A stretch of 64,000 nt of DNA from Streptomyces sp. 3214.6 (lineage in GTDB: Bacteria > Actinomycetota > Actinomycetes > Streptomycetales > Streptomycetaceae). The notes beneath the pieces were generated by a model that ran no database searches, had not been told where the DNA came from, and saw only the letters and a program-made list of their open reading frames with translations. A program made the position numbers and the translations under genes. How positions within the stretch are numbered: position 1 is the stretch's first letter; the number at the start of each line of letters is the position of its first letter. Shown here in pieces: positions 1 through 8,255 of this stretch. The stretch spans positions 8,742,001 to 8,806,000 of the forward strand of contig NZ_LT670819.1 of the NCBI RefSeq assembly GCF_900129855.1, in the 5' to 3' direction.

Positions 1-536
1 AGGTAGAGCAGGCCGTCGAGGTGGTCCGTCTCGTGCTGGACGATACGGGCGGGCCAGCCGCCGAACACCTCGTCCAGCGGCCGGCCGTGCTCGTCCTGGC
101 CGGTCAGCCGGACCTCGGCATGCCGGGCCACCACCGCCTGGTAGCCCGGCACGCTCAGACAGCCCTCGAAGAAGGCGGCGGGGGCGGAACCGACCGGCTC
201 GTAGGCCGGGTTGACCAGGACCCGGAACGGCTGGGGCACCCGTCCGCGCGCCGCCCGCACCTCCTGCGGCACCGGCGCCGGGTCCTCGATGACCGCGATC
301 CGCAAGCCCACACCGACCTGCGGGGCGGCCAGCCCGACACCCGGCGCCGCATGCATGGTGACCCGCAGGGCCTCGACGAACCGGGCCAGCAACGCGGGGT
401 CGAGCTGGCCGTCGTAGCGCACGGCGCCCGCGCGCAGGACCGGGTCGCCGGCCGTGACGATCGGCAACGGGCCGCCGGGGGCGAGGAGTTCCTCGATCCG
501 GTCGGCAAGGGGCGCGCGGGGACTGGGAGATGCCAT
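1..536 (-). CDS. def: peptide deformylase, 3' end cut by window edge
   Basis: Removes the N-terminal formyl group from nascent proteins in the cytoplasm, using a metal ion. All three family motifs are readable: GVGLAAPQVG at residues 66-75, EGCLSVP at 124-130 (metal-ligand Cys126) and QHETDHLDG at 167-175 (HExxH, His168/Glu169/His172). About 178 codons lie in the window and the gene runs off the left edge just after motif III, so only the C-terminal tail is missing. The ATG at 536 is chosen because the protein then begins about 65 residues before motif I. That is somewhat longer than E. coli Def but usual for actinobacterial paralogues. Streptomyces often carry several def copies; whether this is the main one cannot be told from here. 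Confidence 0.93.
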   Translation of the reverse strand, partial: MASPSPRAPLADRIEELLAPGGPLPIVTAGDPVLRAGAVRYDGQLDPALLARFVEALRVTMHAAPGVGLAAPQVGVGLRIAVIEDPAPVPQEVRAARGRVPQPFRVLVNPAYEPVGSAPAAFFEGCLSVPGYQAVVARHAEVRLTGQDEHGRPLDEVFGGWPARIVQHETDHLDGLLY

Positions 537-698
537 CGAGCCAGGATGCCACGGACAGCCATCATGTGACGCAGGTCACTCGAAGTGGCGGGAACTCGGG
601 GGTGTTCTCCTGCGACTACTGGTGCGCCCCGGCTGAAGAACGTCCCCCAGCCCTCGGCTCCCCGTCCCCGCTCCCCCTGACCCCGGAGAAGCCCGCCG

Positions 699-2099
699 AT
701 GTCCACCGCTCCCTCGACGACCACGGACGAGGCCCCACAACCGGCAGCCCCCGCGCCGAAGTCCCGCGGCCCGTGGGCCCCGTTGCGCCCGCTGGTCCTG
801 CGCCTGCACTTCTACGCCGGCCTGTTCGTGGCGCCCTTCCTGCTGGTCGCCGCCACCACCGGGTTCCTGTACGCCGGCGCGTTCCAGGCCGAGAAGCTCC
901 TGTACTCCCACGAGATGACCGTGCCCGTCGGCGACGCCAAGCTGCCCATCTCCGAGCAGGTGGACGCCGCCCGCAAGGCCCACCCCGAGGGCACGGTCTC
1001 GGCCGTCCGTCCCTCCCCGCAGGACGACGCCACCACCCGGGTGCTGCTGTCCGGCGTCAAGGGAGTCGACTCGGGCCACACCCTCGCCGTGTTCGTCGAC
1101 CCGTACACCGCCAAGGTGCGCGGCTCGCTGGAGCAGTACGGCTCGACCGGCGCGTTGCCGCTGCGCACCTGGATCGACGAGTTCCACCGCGATCTGCATC
1201 TCGGCGAGAACGGCCGCCTCTACAGCGAACTCGCCGCGAGCTGGCTGTGGGTGATCGCCGGCGGCGGCCTCGTGCTGTGGTTCACCCGTCGCCGCGCCCT
1301 GCGCAAGGTGCGCGGCACGAGCGGTCGGCGCCGCACGCTCGGCCTGCACGGCGCGGTCGGCGCGTGGGCCGCGGCCGGGTTCATCTTCCTGTCCGCGACC
1401 GGCCTGACCTGGTCGACATACGCGGGCGCCAACATCGACGAGTTGCGCACCTCCGTGGGCCAGTCCACCCCGTCGGTCTCGGCTGCCGTCGGCGGCGGCG
1501 GTGAGCACGCCGGTCACGACGCGGCCTCCGGCAGCGGCGGGGACGCCGAGCACGGCGTCGGCCTCGACAAGGTCCTCGACGCCGCGCGCGCCGAGGGGCT
1601 GGGCGACCCGGTCGAGATCGTCCCGCCCGCGGACGCCTCCTCCGCGTACGTGGTCAAGCAGGTGCAGCGCAGCTGGCCCGAGAAGCAGGACTCGGTCGCG
1701 ATCGATCCGGCCACCGGCAAGGTCGTCGACGTGCTGCGCTTCGACGACTACCCGCTGCTCGCCAAGCTGACCCGCTGGGGCATCGACCTGCACACCGGCG
1801 TTCTGTTCGGCCTGGTCAACCAGATCGCGCTGATGCTCCTCGCGCTCTGTCTGATCCTGCTGATCGTGTGGGGCTACCGCATGTGGTGGCAGCGCGGCCG
1901 CGGCTCCGCCTTCGGCCGGCCGATCCCGCGCGGCGCCTGGGCGCAGGTCCCCCCGTACGTCCTCGTCCCGCTGATGGCGGCGGTCGCCGTGGTCGGCTAC
2001 TTCGTCCCGCTGCTCGGCATCCCGCTCGCCGGGTTCATGGTCGTGGACGTCGTCCTCGGGGAGATCGCGCACCGAAGGGGGCGCCGGACGGCCGTCTGA
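699..2099 (+). CDS. PepSY-associated transmembrane protein
   Basis: 466-residue inner-membrane protein of the PepSY-TM family (PiuB/IucA-neighbour type), often linked to iron or siderophore handling or reductive steps at the membrane. About five hydrophobic segments are visible: near residues 27-55, 180-200, 215-240, 375-400 and 415-450. Between them lie two PepSY-like extracellular regions (one containing VDPYTAKVRG, the other AIDPATGKVVDVLRF). Conserved membrane-edge histidines occur in LHFYAG, LHGAVG and DLHTGV. A Gly/His-rich insertion (GGGGEHAGHDAASG, about residues 265-290) could bind metal, which is my inference. It stands alone, divergent from def. The exact substrate is not known from sequence. 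Confidence 0.85.
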   Translation: MSTAPSTTTDEAPQPAAPAPKSRGPWAPLRPLVLRLHFYAGLFVAPFLLVAATTGFLYAGAFQAEKLLYSHEMTVPVGDAKLPISEQVDAARKAHPEGTVSAVRPSPQDDATTRVLLSGVKGVDSGHTLAVFVDPYTAKVRGSLEQYGSTGALPLRTWIDEFHRDLHLGENGRLYSELAASWLWVIAGGGLVLWFTRRRALRKVRGTSGRRRTLGLHGAVGAWAAAGFIFLSATGLTWSTYAGANIDELRTSVGQSTPSVSAAVGGGGEHAGHDAASGSGGDAEHGVGLDKVLDAARAEGLGDPVEIVPPADASSAYVVKQVQRSWPEKQDSVAIDPATGKVVDVLRFDDYPLLAKLTRWGIDLHTGVLFGLVNQIALMLLALCLILLIVWGYRMWWQRGRGSAFGRPIPRGAWAQVPPYVLVPLMAAVAVVGYFVPLLGIPLAGFMVVDVVLGEIAHRRGRRTAV

Positions 2100-2118
2100 G
2101 CCCGTCCGGCCCGGCGCG

Positions 2119-2454
2119 TCAACGGCCCGGCGGCCTCTCGCCACCGGTCCCGCCCGCGCCGGGCCGCCCGCGCAGGCGGGCGCCGAAGTAGCGGTACCAG
2201 CGGTGGGCCATGAAGCCGGCGACCACCGGCATGCCGTAGATGACGGGGTAACGGGAGCTGGGCGTCCAGTCCGTCTCGAACCACAACAGATCGGCGGCCA
2301 TCGTCAGACACAGCAGCACGAACACCGGACCGTAGACGTAGAAGTTCCAGTCCTCCCAGAAGGCCCATTCGTTGCGGCGTCGACTGGAGCGTGTGATGCG
2401 CCAGTCGATCAGGAGGAAGACCGACAGCAGGCCGGCGAGCACGTAGAAGAGCAC
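2119..2454 (-). CDS. small membrane protein, function unknown
   Basis: 111-residue protein with a GTG start. It has an N-terminal hydrophobic helix (VLAGLLSVFLLIDW, residues 5-18), a basic loop (TRSSRRR) and two further hydrophobic stretches (about 40-58 and 70-85). The tail is Gly/Arg/Pro rich. The aromatic-rich middle (FWEDWNFYVYGPVF) is typical of small uncharacterised actinobacterial membrane proteins. It converges on the PepSY gene, with its stop 20 bases away. I do not recognise a named family and assign no function. Confidence 0.6.
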   Translation of the reverse strand: MLFYVLAGLLSVFLLIDWRITRSSRRRNEWAFWEDWNFYVYGPVFVLLCLTMAADLLWFETDWTPSSRYPVIYGMPVVAGFMAHRWYRYFGARLRGRPGAGGTGGERPPGR

Positions 2455-2571
2455 CCACGCAGTATGGGGACCAGGGTGTTCGGCGGTCCACAGCGCCGGA
2501 GCCGTGATCGCGTGGGGTCACGCGGGTTCACGGCTCCGGCTCCGGCGGCGGTTCTGTGCGGGCGGGGTGCG

Positions 2572-2937
2572 TCAGGCCTGCGGGAAGTCTCCCGCCAGCG
2601 CCGAGGCGAGGCGCAGATGCGGGCCCGCCTCCTCGTGCCGGCCCTGCCGCTCCAGGGTGCGGCCCAGCATCAGCCGCGCGTAGTGCTCGACCGGGTCGCG
2701 CTCGACGATCACACGCAACTCGCTCTCGGCACGCAGGAGTTGGGCCGAGTGGTAGTAGGCGCGGGCCAGCAGCAGCCGGGGCCCGGTCTGCTCGGGCACC
2801 TCCTCGACCAGCCCGACCAGGACCCGCGCGGCGGCGGCGTACTCCTTCGCGTCGAAGAACAGCTGAGCCCGCTCCCACCGCTCGGCCGGCGTGCCGTGAC
2901 CGTAGTACGCGGAGTCCTGCGTCGTCTCGTATGTCAT
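2572..2937 (-). CDS. tetratricopeptide-repeat protein
   Basis: 121-residue soluble protein made of about three TPR helical hairpins. The repeat signature can be followed in AERWERAQLFFDAKEYAAAARVL, then GPRLLLARAYYHSAQLLRAESEL, then ARLMLGRTLERQGRHEEAGP (residues about 18-112). TPRs mediate protein-protein contacts, and no catalytic domain is attached. The ATG at 2937 is preceded by a good Shine-Dalgarno sequence (GAAGGAGG), which decides the start. It lies just downstream of the winged-helix/MarR pair in the same direction and may be co-transcribed with them. The partner is unknown. Confidence 0.8.
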   Translation of the reverse strand: MTYETTQDSAYYGHGTPAERWERAQLFFDAKEYAAAARVLVGLVEEVPEQTGPRLLLARAYYHSAQLLRAESELRVIVERDPVEHYARLMLGRTLERQGRHEEAGPHLRLASALAGDFPQA

Positions 2938-2975
2938 GTCCACTCGCGCCTCCTTCGACGCCGACAACCGGGAGC

Positions 2976-2994
2976 GGTGGTTGAATATTCCACC
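2976..2994. promoter_or_regulatory. AT-rich inverted repeat upstream of TPR gene
   Basis: GGTGG-TTGAATATT-CCACC: a five-base perfect inverted repeat with an AT-rich centre, unusual in this GC-rich context. It lies in the 77-base gap between the winged-helix gene (ends 3015) and the TPR gene (starts 2937). It could be a protein-binding site, part of a promoter, or a weak terminator of the upstream gene. The sequence alone does not separate these. Confidence 0.3.
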
Positions 2995-3014
2995 ATCGGC
3001 GGGTGGCGGGACGG

Positions 3015-3458
3015 CTACGAGGTCAGGGCCGCCAGCTCCGCGTCGGCCCGTTCGGTGATGCGCGCGAGGACGCGTCCGGCCGTCGCCAGGTCCTCCGCCG
3101 GGATCCCGGCGTAGATCCGGGCCGAGACCTCGCCCGTCTCGGCGCCGATCGCGGCGAACAGCTCGCGCCCGGCGTCCGTGGGGCTGATCAGCGGGCCGTC
3201 GGCGGCCAGCAGCCCCTTGGTGAGCAGCGTGCCGACGGTGGCGCGCACGTCCGCCGCGTCCACCTTGAGGTCCGCGGTGACCCGCTCGACGAGTGTGTCG
3301 AGGTCCAGCGGACCGTCGGCGACGACGGCCCTCCGGACGACGATCTGCTCCTGGAAAGTGACGCCGTGCCGGGCCAGGACGTGCTCCAGGACGGCGCGGC
3401 CCGCGTAGTGCGCCAGGCCTATGGTGCGGCCGTTGGCGGGCTGTGGGGTTGAGGTCAT
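3015..3458 (-). CDS. winged-helix (MarR-like) DNA-binding protein
   Basis: 147-residue protein with the helix content of a MarR/winged-helix regulator. An N-terminal helix (GLAHYAGRAVLEHVLARHG) is followed by a helix-turn-helix-like segment (LDTLVERVTADLKVDAADVRATVGTLLTKGLL, about residues 52-83), the wing (AADGPLISPTDAGRELF) and a C-terminal dimerisation helix. The start ATG overlaps the stop of the upstream MarR gene by one base (TGATG), so the two are translationally coupled and probably act together or on the same target. It is less typical than its partner, so ligand and operator are open. Confidence 0.7.
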   Translation of the reverse strand: MTSTPQPANGRTIGLAHYAGRAVLEHVLARHGVTFQEQIVVRRAVVADGPLDLDTLVERVTADLKVDAADVRATVGTLLTKGLLAADGPLISPTDAGRELFAAIGAETGEVSARIYAGIPAEDLATAGRVLARITERADAELAALTS

Positions 3459-3949
3459 CACTGCTCCTGAGGGGTCTCGTCGGTGAAGTCGAGCGGCGTG
3501 TCGAGCAGGAGCGCCAGCTCGCTCTTGAAGGTCTGCGTCCGTGCACTGTCCAGGCCGCCGAGCGGTTGCAGCAGCTGTTCCAGCAGTCTCTGGACCACCT
3601 GGACGGCCCGTCGGGTGACGTCCTGGCCCTGTTCGGTGAGCGCCAGTTGGACGGCGCGCGGATCGCGGGGGTCGCGGGTGCGCTCGATCAGCTCCGCGGA
3701 CTCCAGGGCGCGCGCGAGCTTCGAGACGTAGAGCGGCTCGAGCCCGGTGTGGTCGGCGAGGCGGCGCTGGCTGGGGCGTTCGCCGGCCCGCTGCATACCG
3801 TGGAGCGAGGCGACCAGCGAGTACTGCGCATGTGTCAGTCCGAGCGGCGCCACCGCCCGGTCGACGGCCACGCGCCACTTCGTCGACAACCGCCACACCA
3901 GGTAACCGGGCGTGGCCCGTTCGGAACCGCTGCTCTCGCTCATGGGCAT
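3458..3949 (-). CDS. MarR-family transcriptional regulator
   Basis: 163-residue regulator. Family features include the N-terminal dimerisation helix (GYLVWRLSTKWRVAVDRAVAPLGLT), recognition region (PSQRRLADHTGLEPLYVSKLARALESAELIERT, about residues 58-90), and the beta-wing with the conserved DPRDPRAVQLALTEQG. MarR proteins usually repress themselves and a neighbour and release DNA on binding phenolic or oxidative ligands. It is coupled to a second winged-helix gene downstream. The divergent side leads toward the phenylacetate-CoA ligase gene, whose 3' end lies 77 bases away, so control of that aromatic pathway is possible but not shown. An alternative ATG lies two codons in (3943). Confidence 0.85.
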   Translation of the reverse strand: MPMSESSGSERATPGYLVWRLSTKWRVAVDRAVAPLGLTHAQYSLVASLHGMQRAGERPSQRRLADHTGLEPLYVSKLARALESAELIERTRDPRDPRAVQLALTEQGQDVTRRAVQVVQRLLEQLLQPLGGLDSARTQTFKSELALLLDTPLDFTDETPQEQ

Positions 3950-3957
3950 TACATTAC

Positions 3958-3983
3958 ATGGCTACTATGTCCATGGCTACTAA
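3958..3983. promoter_or_regulatory. 11-bp direct repeat, candidate MarR operator
   Basis: CATGGCTACTA occurs at 3958-3968 and again at 3973-3983. The 15-base period places both copies on roughly opposite faces of the helix. The repeat sits 9 bases upstream of the MarR start, where autoregulatory operators normally lie, in a locally AT-richer stretch. MarR sites are more often inverted repeats, so this is a candidate only. Confidence 0.4.
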
Positions 3984-4026
3984 ATCCGCACGCCCGCCCG
4001 TCGTCGGGGCGTCGCGTACCGAGGGA

Positions 4027-5397
4027 TCACGCCTTGCGCAGGTCCCTGACCCGGCGCAGTTTGCCGAGCGAGCGCTCCAGGGTCTCCGGGTCGACGATCC
4101 TCACCTCGACGCTCACGCCGACGCCGTCCTTGATCCCCTGGGCGATCGCCCGGGCGGCGGCGTCGCGCGGCTCCGTGCCCGTGTCCGTGTCCGTGTCCGC
4201 GTCCGTGCCGGGGCGGGCTTCGATGAGGACGGTCATGTGGTCCAGCCGTTCGCGCCGGCTCAGCTGGATCTGGAAGTGCGGGGCGACCCCGGGCGTGCGC
4301 AGCACGATCTCCTCGATCTGGCTGGGGAAGACGTTCACCCCGCGCAGGATGATCATGTCGTCGCAGCGGCCGGTGATCTTCTCGATACGGCGGAACGCGG
4401 GCCGGGCGGTGCCGGGCAGCAGCCGCGTCAGATCACGGGTGCGGTAGCGGATGACCGGCAGCGCCTCCTTGGTGAGGGAGGTGAAGACCAGCTCGCCCTC
4501 CTCGCCGTCGGGCAGCACCTCGCCCGTGATCGGGTCGACGACCTCCGGGTAGAAGTGGTCCTCCCAGACGTGCAGTCCGTCCTTGGTCTCCACGCACTCC
4601 TGCGCCACACCCGGACCGATCACCTCGGACAGGCCGTATATGTCGACGGCGTGGAGGTCCATGCGCTCCTCGATCTCGCGGCGCATCTCCTCCGTCCACG
4701 GCTCGGCGCCGAAGATGCCGACCTTCAGCGAGGTGGAGCGCGGATCGACGCCCTGACGCTCGAACTCGTCGAGGAGCGTGAGCAGATAGGAGGGGGTGAC
4801 CATGATGATGTCGGGCTGGAAGTCCTGGATGAGCTGCACCTGCCGTGCCGTCATGCCGCCCGACGCGGGGATCACTGTGCACCCGGCCCGCTCGGCCCCG
4901 TAGTGGGCGCCGAGGCCGCCGGTGAACAGCCCGTAGCCGTACGAGATGTGCACCTTGTGTCCGGGGCGGCCGCCTGCGGCGCGGATCGAGCGGGCCACCA
5001 CGTCGGCCCACATCGACAGGTCGTTCTCCGTGTAGCCGACCACGGTGGGGCGGCCGGTGGTCCCGCTGGAGGCGTGGATCCGGCGGATCTCGGACGGGGG
5101 GACGGCGAACATGCCGAAGGGGTAGGTGTCCCGCAGATCGGCCTTGGTGGTGAAGGGGAACCGGGACAGGTCCTTCAGCGAGCGGCAGTCGTCGGGCCCG
5201 ACCCCGGCCTCGTCGAACTTCTTCCGGTACTGCTCGACGTTGTCGTAGGCATGCCTCAAGGTCGCCCGCAGGCGGTCGAGTTGGAGCTCCGTCAGCTGCT
5301 CGCGAATCATCCGCTCGCCGTCGTCCAGCAGCTCCTGGGGGAGCGGCTCGCCCCGGCGGGGTCGGGCGACGGCCGGGGCCGTCGGTTCAGTGCTCAT
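4027..5397 (-). CDS. paaK: phenylacetate-CoA ligase
   Basis: 456-residue adenylate-forming enzyme that activates phenylacetate with ATP and CoA, the first step of aerobic phenylacetate breakdown. Visible features are the P-loop SSGTTGRPTVV (residues 110-120), the aromatic-acid pocket region GYGLFTGGLGAHYGAERAG, the A5-like YGLSEVIGPG, and the C-terminal hinge RCDDMIILRGVNVFPSQIEEI. Start MSTEPT at 5397 matches the family length; the open frame extends upstream but without homology-like sequence. An in-frame six-base repeat encodes Asp-Thr repeats (DADTDTDTGT) in a loop of the C-terminal domain. No other paa genes are in the window, so this is an orphan copy, as in some antibiotic or detoxification contexts. 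Confidence 0.93.
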   Translation of the reverse strand: MSTEPTAPAVARPRRGEPLPQELLDDGERMIREQLTELQLDRLRATLRHAYDNVEQYRKKFDEAGVGPDDCRSLKDLSRFPFTTKADLRDTYPFGMFAVPPSEIRRIHASSGTTGRPTVVGYTENDLSMWADVVARSIRAAGGRPGHKVHISYGYGLFTGGLGAHYGAERAGCTVIPASGGMTARQVQLIQDFQPDIIMVTPSYLLTLLDEFERQGVDPRSTSLKVGIFGAEPWTEEMRREIEERMDLHAVDIYGLSEVIGPGVAQECVETKDGLHVWEDHFYPEVVDPITGEVLPDGEEGELVFTSLTKEALPVIRYRTRDLTRLLPGTARPAFRRIEKITGRCDDMIILRGVNVFPSQIEEIVLRTPGVAPHFQIQLSRRERLDHMTVLIEARPGTDADTDTDTGTEPRDAAARAIAQGIKDGVGVSVEVRIVDPETLERSLGKLRRVRDLRKA

Positions 5398-5485
5398 CGC
5401 GACTCTTCGCCTCCATGCTGCGACCCTGCGACCGCGGCCGTTTCGCCAGAGGGCCGCGCCACCGTCTCCACCCCCCTGGGTACCG

Positions 5486-5499
5486 ACCGAACATTCGGT
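5486..5499. promoter_or_regulatory. candidate TetR-type operator upstream of paaK
   Basis: ACCGAA-CA-TTCGGT is a perfect six-base inverted repeat with a two-base spacer, centred about 95 bases upstream of the paaK start and 180 upstream of the malic enzyme start. Its layout resembles actinobacterial PaaR/TetR operators (ACCG...CGGT half-sites). No regulator gene of that type is adjacent, so the protein that would bind is unknown. Confidence 0.45.
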
Positions 5500-5674
5500 T
5501 AGCGACACGGCCAAGTAATCCAGCCGTACCACTGCATGTCAAGAGGTGGATCGCCTGCCCGCCTCCGGCCTCTCCTCGCCGCCCGTCGCGTGTGTCGGGG
5601 TGGGGTGGGTACCTGGGGGCGAGGTGACGAACGAGTCCTGACGGCAAGCGCCGCGGCAGACGTGAGGAGATCCC

Positions 5675-7318
5675 ATGGTCCACAGGCGCGGGGGACCGAG
5701 TGGCCGTGCGCTGCTCGCGGACCCGTTGAGCAACAAGGGTGTCGCCTTCACCCAGCAGGAGCGGGAACGGCACGGCCTGGTCGGGATGCTGCCGCCCGGG
5801 GTGCTGCCCCTGGAACTCCAGGCGCGACGGGCATGGGAGCAACTGCGGGCCCAGCCGGACGACGTGGCCAAGAACGTGTACCTGGAGCAGCTCCACGACC
5901 GCAACGAGGTCCTCTACTTCCGGCTGCTCTGCGACCACCTCCCCGAGCTGCTGCCGATCGTGTACGACCCGACCGTGGGCGAGGCGGTCAAGCGCTACAG
6001 CCACGAATACCGCCGACCGCGCGGTGTCTACCTGTCCGTCGACCGCCCGCAGGACGTCCGTCCCGCCTTCCAGGCGCTCGGCCTTGGCCCCGACGACGCC
6101 GACCTGGTGGTGGCCACCGACGGGGAGCAGCTCCTCGGCATCGGTGACTGGGGTGTCGGCGGCATGCAGCTCTCGGTCGGCAAGCTGGCGGTCTACACCG
6201 CCGCCGCGGGTATCCACCCGGGGCGGGCCGTGGCGGTGATGCTCGACGTCGGCACCGGGAACCAGGCGCTGCTCAACGACCCGCTGTACGTCGGCAACCG
6301 GCACAACAGGGTGCCCGGGGAGGCGTACGACGTGTTCGTCGGCGCTTTCGTGGAGGCCGTCGGCGAGCTGTTCCCGCACGCGCTGCTGCACTGGGAGGAC
6401 TTCGGCCCCGGCAACGGCCGCCGGCTCCTCGAGCGGTACGGCGACCAGCTGTGCACCTTCAACGACGACCTCCAGGGCACCGGCGCCATCACGCTGGCCT
6501 GCGTCCTGAACGCGATACGGGTCTCCGGCACGCCCCTGCGGGACCAGCGGATCGTGGTCTTCGGCGCGGGGACGGCCGGTGTGGGCATCGCCGACCAGCT
6601 GCGCGACGCCATGGTCCGCGACGGACTGGACCACGAGGAGGCCACCCGCCGCATCTGGTGCGTGGACCGCCAGGGCCTGCTACGGCAGTCCACCGAGGGG
6701 CTCCGCGACTATCAGCAGCCGTATGCGCGGCCCGACGACGAGTGGCCCGACGGCAGGCCGGCCGACCTGCCCGGCGTGGTGGACCGGGTGCGGCCCACCG
6801 TGCTGGTGGGAACCTCCACCCGGCACGGGGCCTTCACCGAGGACGTGGTGCGTTCCATGGCCCGCCACGTGGACCGGCCGGTCGTCCTGCCGTTGTCCAA
6901 CCCCACGGAGAAGATCGAGGCCATGCCGCAGGACGTGCTGCGGTGGACCGACGGCAAGGCACTGGTCGCCACCGGCATCCCGGTACCTCCGGTGGACCTG
7001 GACGGCACGACCCATGTCATCGGCCAGGCCAACAACGCGCTCGTCTACCCGGGGCTGGGGCTGGGGGCCGTGGTGGCCCGCGCCGAGCGGATCACCGACG
7101 GCATGCTCCAGGCCGCGGCGGAAGCCGTCGCCGGCCTCGCCGACCTGTCGCAGCCCGGGGCCGCCCTGCTGCCGGAGGTGCGGAACCTGCGCGCCTCCTC
7201 GGCCGTGGTCGCCGCGGCCGTCGCCCGCCGCGCCGCCGAGGAGGACGTCGCGATGGCCCGCCTCGACGACGTCATCCAGCAGATCCAGGACGCCATGTGG
7301 CAGCCCGAGTACCGCTGA
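5675..7318 (+). CDS. NAD-dependent malic enzyme (decarboxylating malate dehydrogenase)
   Basis: 547-residue, full-length large-form malic enzyme that converts malate to pyruvate, CO2 and NAD(P)H. Seen: the catalytic Tyr region LPIVYDPTVGEA (Tyr97), catalytic Lys170 in VGGMQLSVGKLAVYTAAAGI, metal ligands Glu241/Asp242 (HWEDFG) and Asp265 (FNDDLQGTG), and nucleotide-binding GAGTAGVG (298-305). The ATG at 5675 has a good Shine-Dalgarno (GAGGAG) and fits the family N-terminus (NKGVAFTQQERE). It is monocistronic, divergent from paaK, and ends at a strong hairpin. Cofactor preference (NAD versus NADP) is assumed from the large-form family. Confidence 0.95.
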   Translation: MVHRRGGPSGRALLADPLSNKGVAFTQQERERHGLVGMLPPGVLPLELQARRAWEQLRAQPDDVAKNVYLEQLHDRNEVLYFRLLCDHLPELLPIVYDPTVGEAVKRYSHEYRRPRGVYLSVDRPQDVRPAFQALGLGPDDADLVVATDGEQLLGIGDWGVGGMQLSVGKLAVYTAAAGIHPGRAVAVMLDVGTGNQALLNDPLYVGNRHNRVPGEAYDVFVGAFVEAVGELFPHALLHWEDFGPGNGRRLLERYGDQLCTFNDDLQGTGAITLACVLNAIRVSGTPLRDQRIVVFGAGTAGVGIADQLRDAMVRDGLDHEEATRRIWCVDRQGLLRQSTEGLRDYQQPYARPDDEWPDGRPADLPGVVDRVRPTVLVGTSTRHGAFTEDVVRSMARHVDRPVVLPLSNPTEKIEAMPQDVLRWTDGKALVATGIPVPPVDLDGTTHVIGQANNALVYPGLGLGAVVARAERITDGMLQAAAEAVAGLADLSQPGAALLPEVRNLRASSAVVAAAVARRAAEEDVAMARLDDVIQQIQDAMWQPEYR

Positions 7319-7363
7319 CCGCAAGGGGGCGCTGCCGGCAAGGGGTGGCCATGACCGCAAGCG

Positions 7364-7412
7364 GGCGGGGGAGCGGCGTAGACCTCCCCAGGCGCTCCGC
7401 CGCTTCCCCGCC
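7364..7412. terminator. strong bidirectional hairpin terminator
   Basis: Arms 7364-7378 and 7398-7412 pair over 15 bases with a single G-T wobble, around a 19-base loop. It sits between the convergent malic enzyme and DUF6480 genes, 46 bases after the former's stop. No U-tract follows, as is common for Streptomyces terminators. Confidence 0.65.
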
Positions 7413-7478
7413 GACATGGCCCGATTACCCTGGGGCGCCGGTTCCAAGCCCGGCATCTCCGAGCGGGCACCGGAGGCC

Positions 7479-7706
7479 TCAGGCGATCAGCGTCACCACC
7501 ATGGCGATCAGTCCGATCGCTATCAGTGCCACCACCACCATGATCAGGACGAGTGGCATCGCTCCCCACCCCTTGCGCAGTTCGGGCGGCTCAGGATGGG
7601 AGATGCCGTACGTGCCTCCTTCGGCGGGCGGTGTCTCACCGGGTGACACGCCGCCGCCCGGTACGAGTCCCGGGGTTCGCCTCGGGTCGGGGTCAGGAGT
7701 CGTCAT
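7479..7706 (-). CDS. DUF6480 small membrane protein
   Basis: 75-residue protein with the DUF6480 layout. The N-terminus is Pro/Gly rich and hydrophilic (MTTPDPDPRRTPGL, then GGGVSPGETPPAEGGT), followed by one long C-terminal transmembrane helix (residues about 50-74, MPLVLIMVVVALIAIG...). This family is widespread in Streptomyces and has no known function. It is last in a leftward group with the CBS and BrkB genes. Confidence 0.85.
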   Translation of the reverse strand: MTTPDPDPRRTPGLVPGGGVSPGETPPAEGGTYGISHPEPPELRKGWGAMPLVLIMVVVALIAIGLIAMVVTLIA

Positions 7707-7745
7707 GGCGCACGCTCCTCTCGGCGTCGTACGGGTGAGGACGCG

Positions 7746-8168
7746 TCACTTGTTGGGGCTGGTGGAGCTGATGTCGCCGAGAGCCGACTCGGGGTCGCGC
7801 TCGATGGCCAGGTCGCCGATGGAGACGATGCCCACCGCGTGCTGTCCTTCGTCGACGACCGGCAGTCGGCGCACGGAGTGCTCACGCATCACCGCCACTG
7901 CCCGGCCGAGGTCGTCGTCGGGCTGCACCGTGACGAGGTCGTCGCTGCACGCGTCCGCCACGGTCGTACGGTTCGGATCGCCGCCCTCGGCCATCGCGCG
8001 GATCACCAGGTCACGGTCGCTGACCAGTCCGCGCAATCGCTCGCCCTCGGTGACCAGGACGGCGCCGATGTCCTCGTCCCGCATCATCCGGGCCACGGCC
8101 GTGACCGAGGTCTGCGGTTCGACCGTCACCGGGGAACGCGTCATGACGTCGCTGACATGCTGAGTCAT
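7746..8168 (-). CDS. CBS-pair domain protein
   Basis: 140-residue protein composed of two CBS domains: about residues 7-60 (VSDVMTRSPVTVEPQTSV ... GLVSDRDLV) and 75-130 (DDLVTVQPDDDLGRAVAVM ... GIVSIGDLAIERD). Such stand-alone pairs bind adenosyl ligands (AMP, ATP, SAM) or NAD and sense energy state. The start MTQHVSD at 8168 is preferred over the ATG at 8180: it places an AAGGGA ribosome-binding sequence about 12 bases upstream, whereas the earlier ATG has none at proper spacing. Partner enzyme unknown. Confidence 0.9.
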   Translation of the reverse strand: MTQHVSDVMTRSPVTVEPQTSVTAVARMMRDEDIGAVLVTEGERLRGLVSDRDLVIRAMAEGGDPNRTTVADACSDDLVTVQPDDDLGRAVAVMREHSVRRLPVVDEGQHAVGIVSIGDLAIERDPESALGDISSTSPNK

Positions 8169-8255
8169 GGGAAGGACCATCCCTTCGTCGGGTGGCGGCG
8201 CTTCCCACCGCCGCCGGACCTCCCGAGTACCCGGAGGCGGCCGGTCCCCACTCGG

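Noticed and set aside
3832..5502. 556-codon plus-strand frame opposite paaK
   Set aside because: Composition is Arg/Ala/Asp/His-rich shadow sequence, while the opposite strand encodes a complete phenylacetate-CoA ligase.
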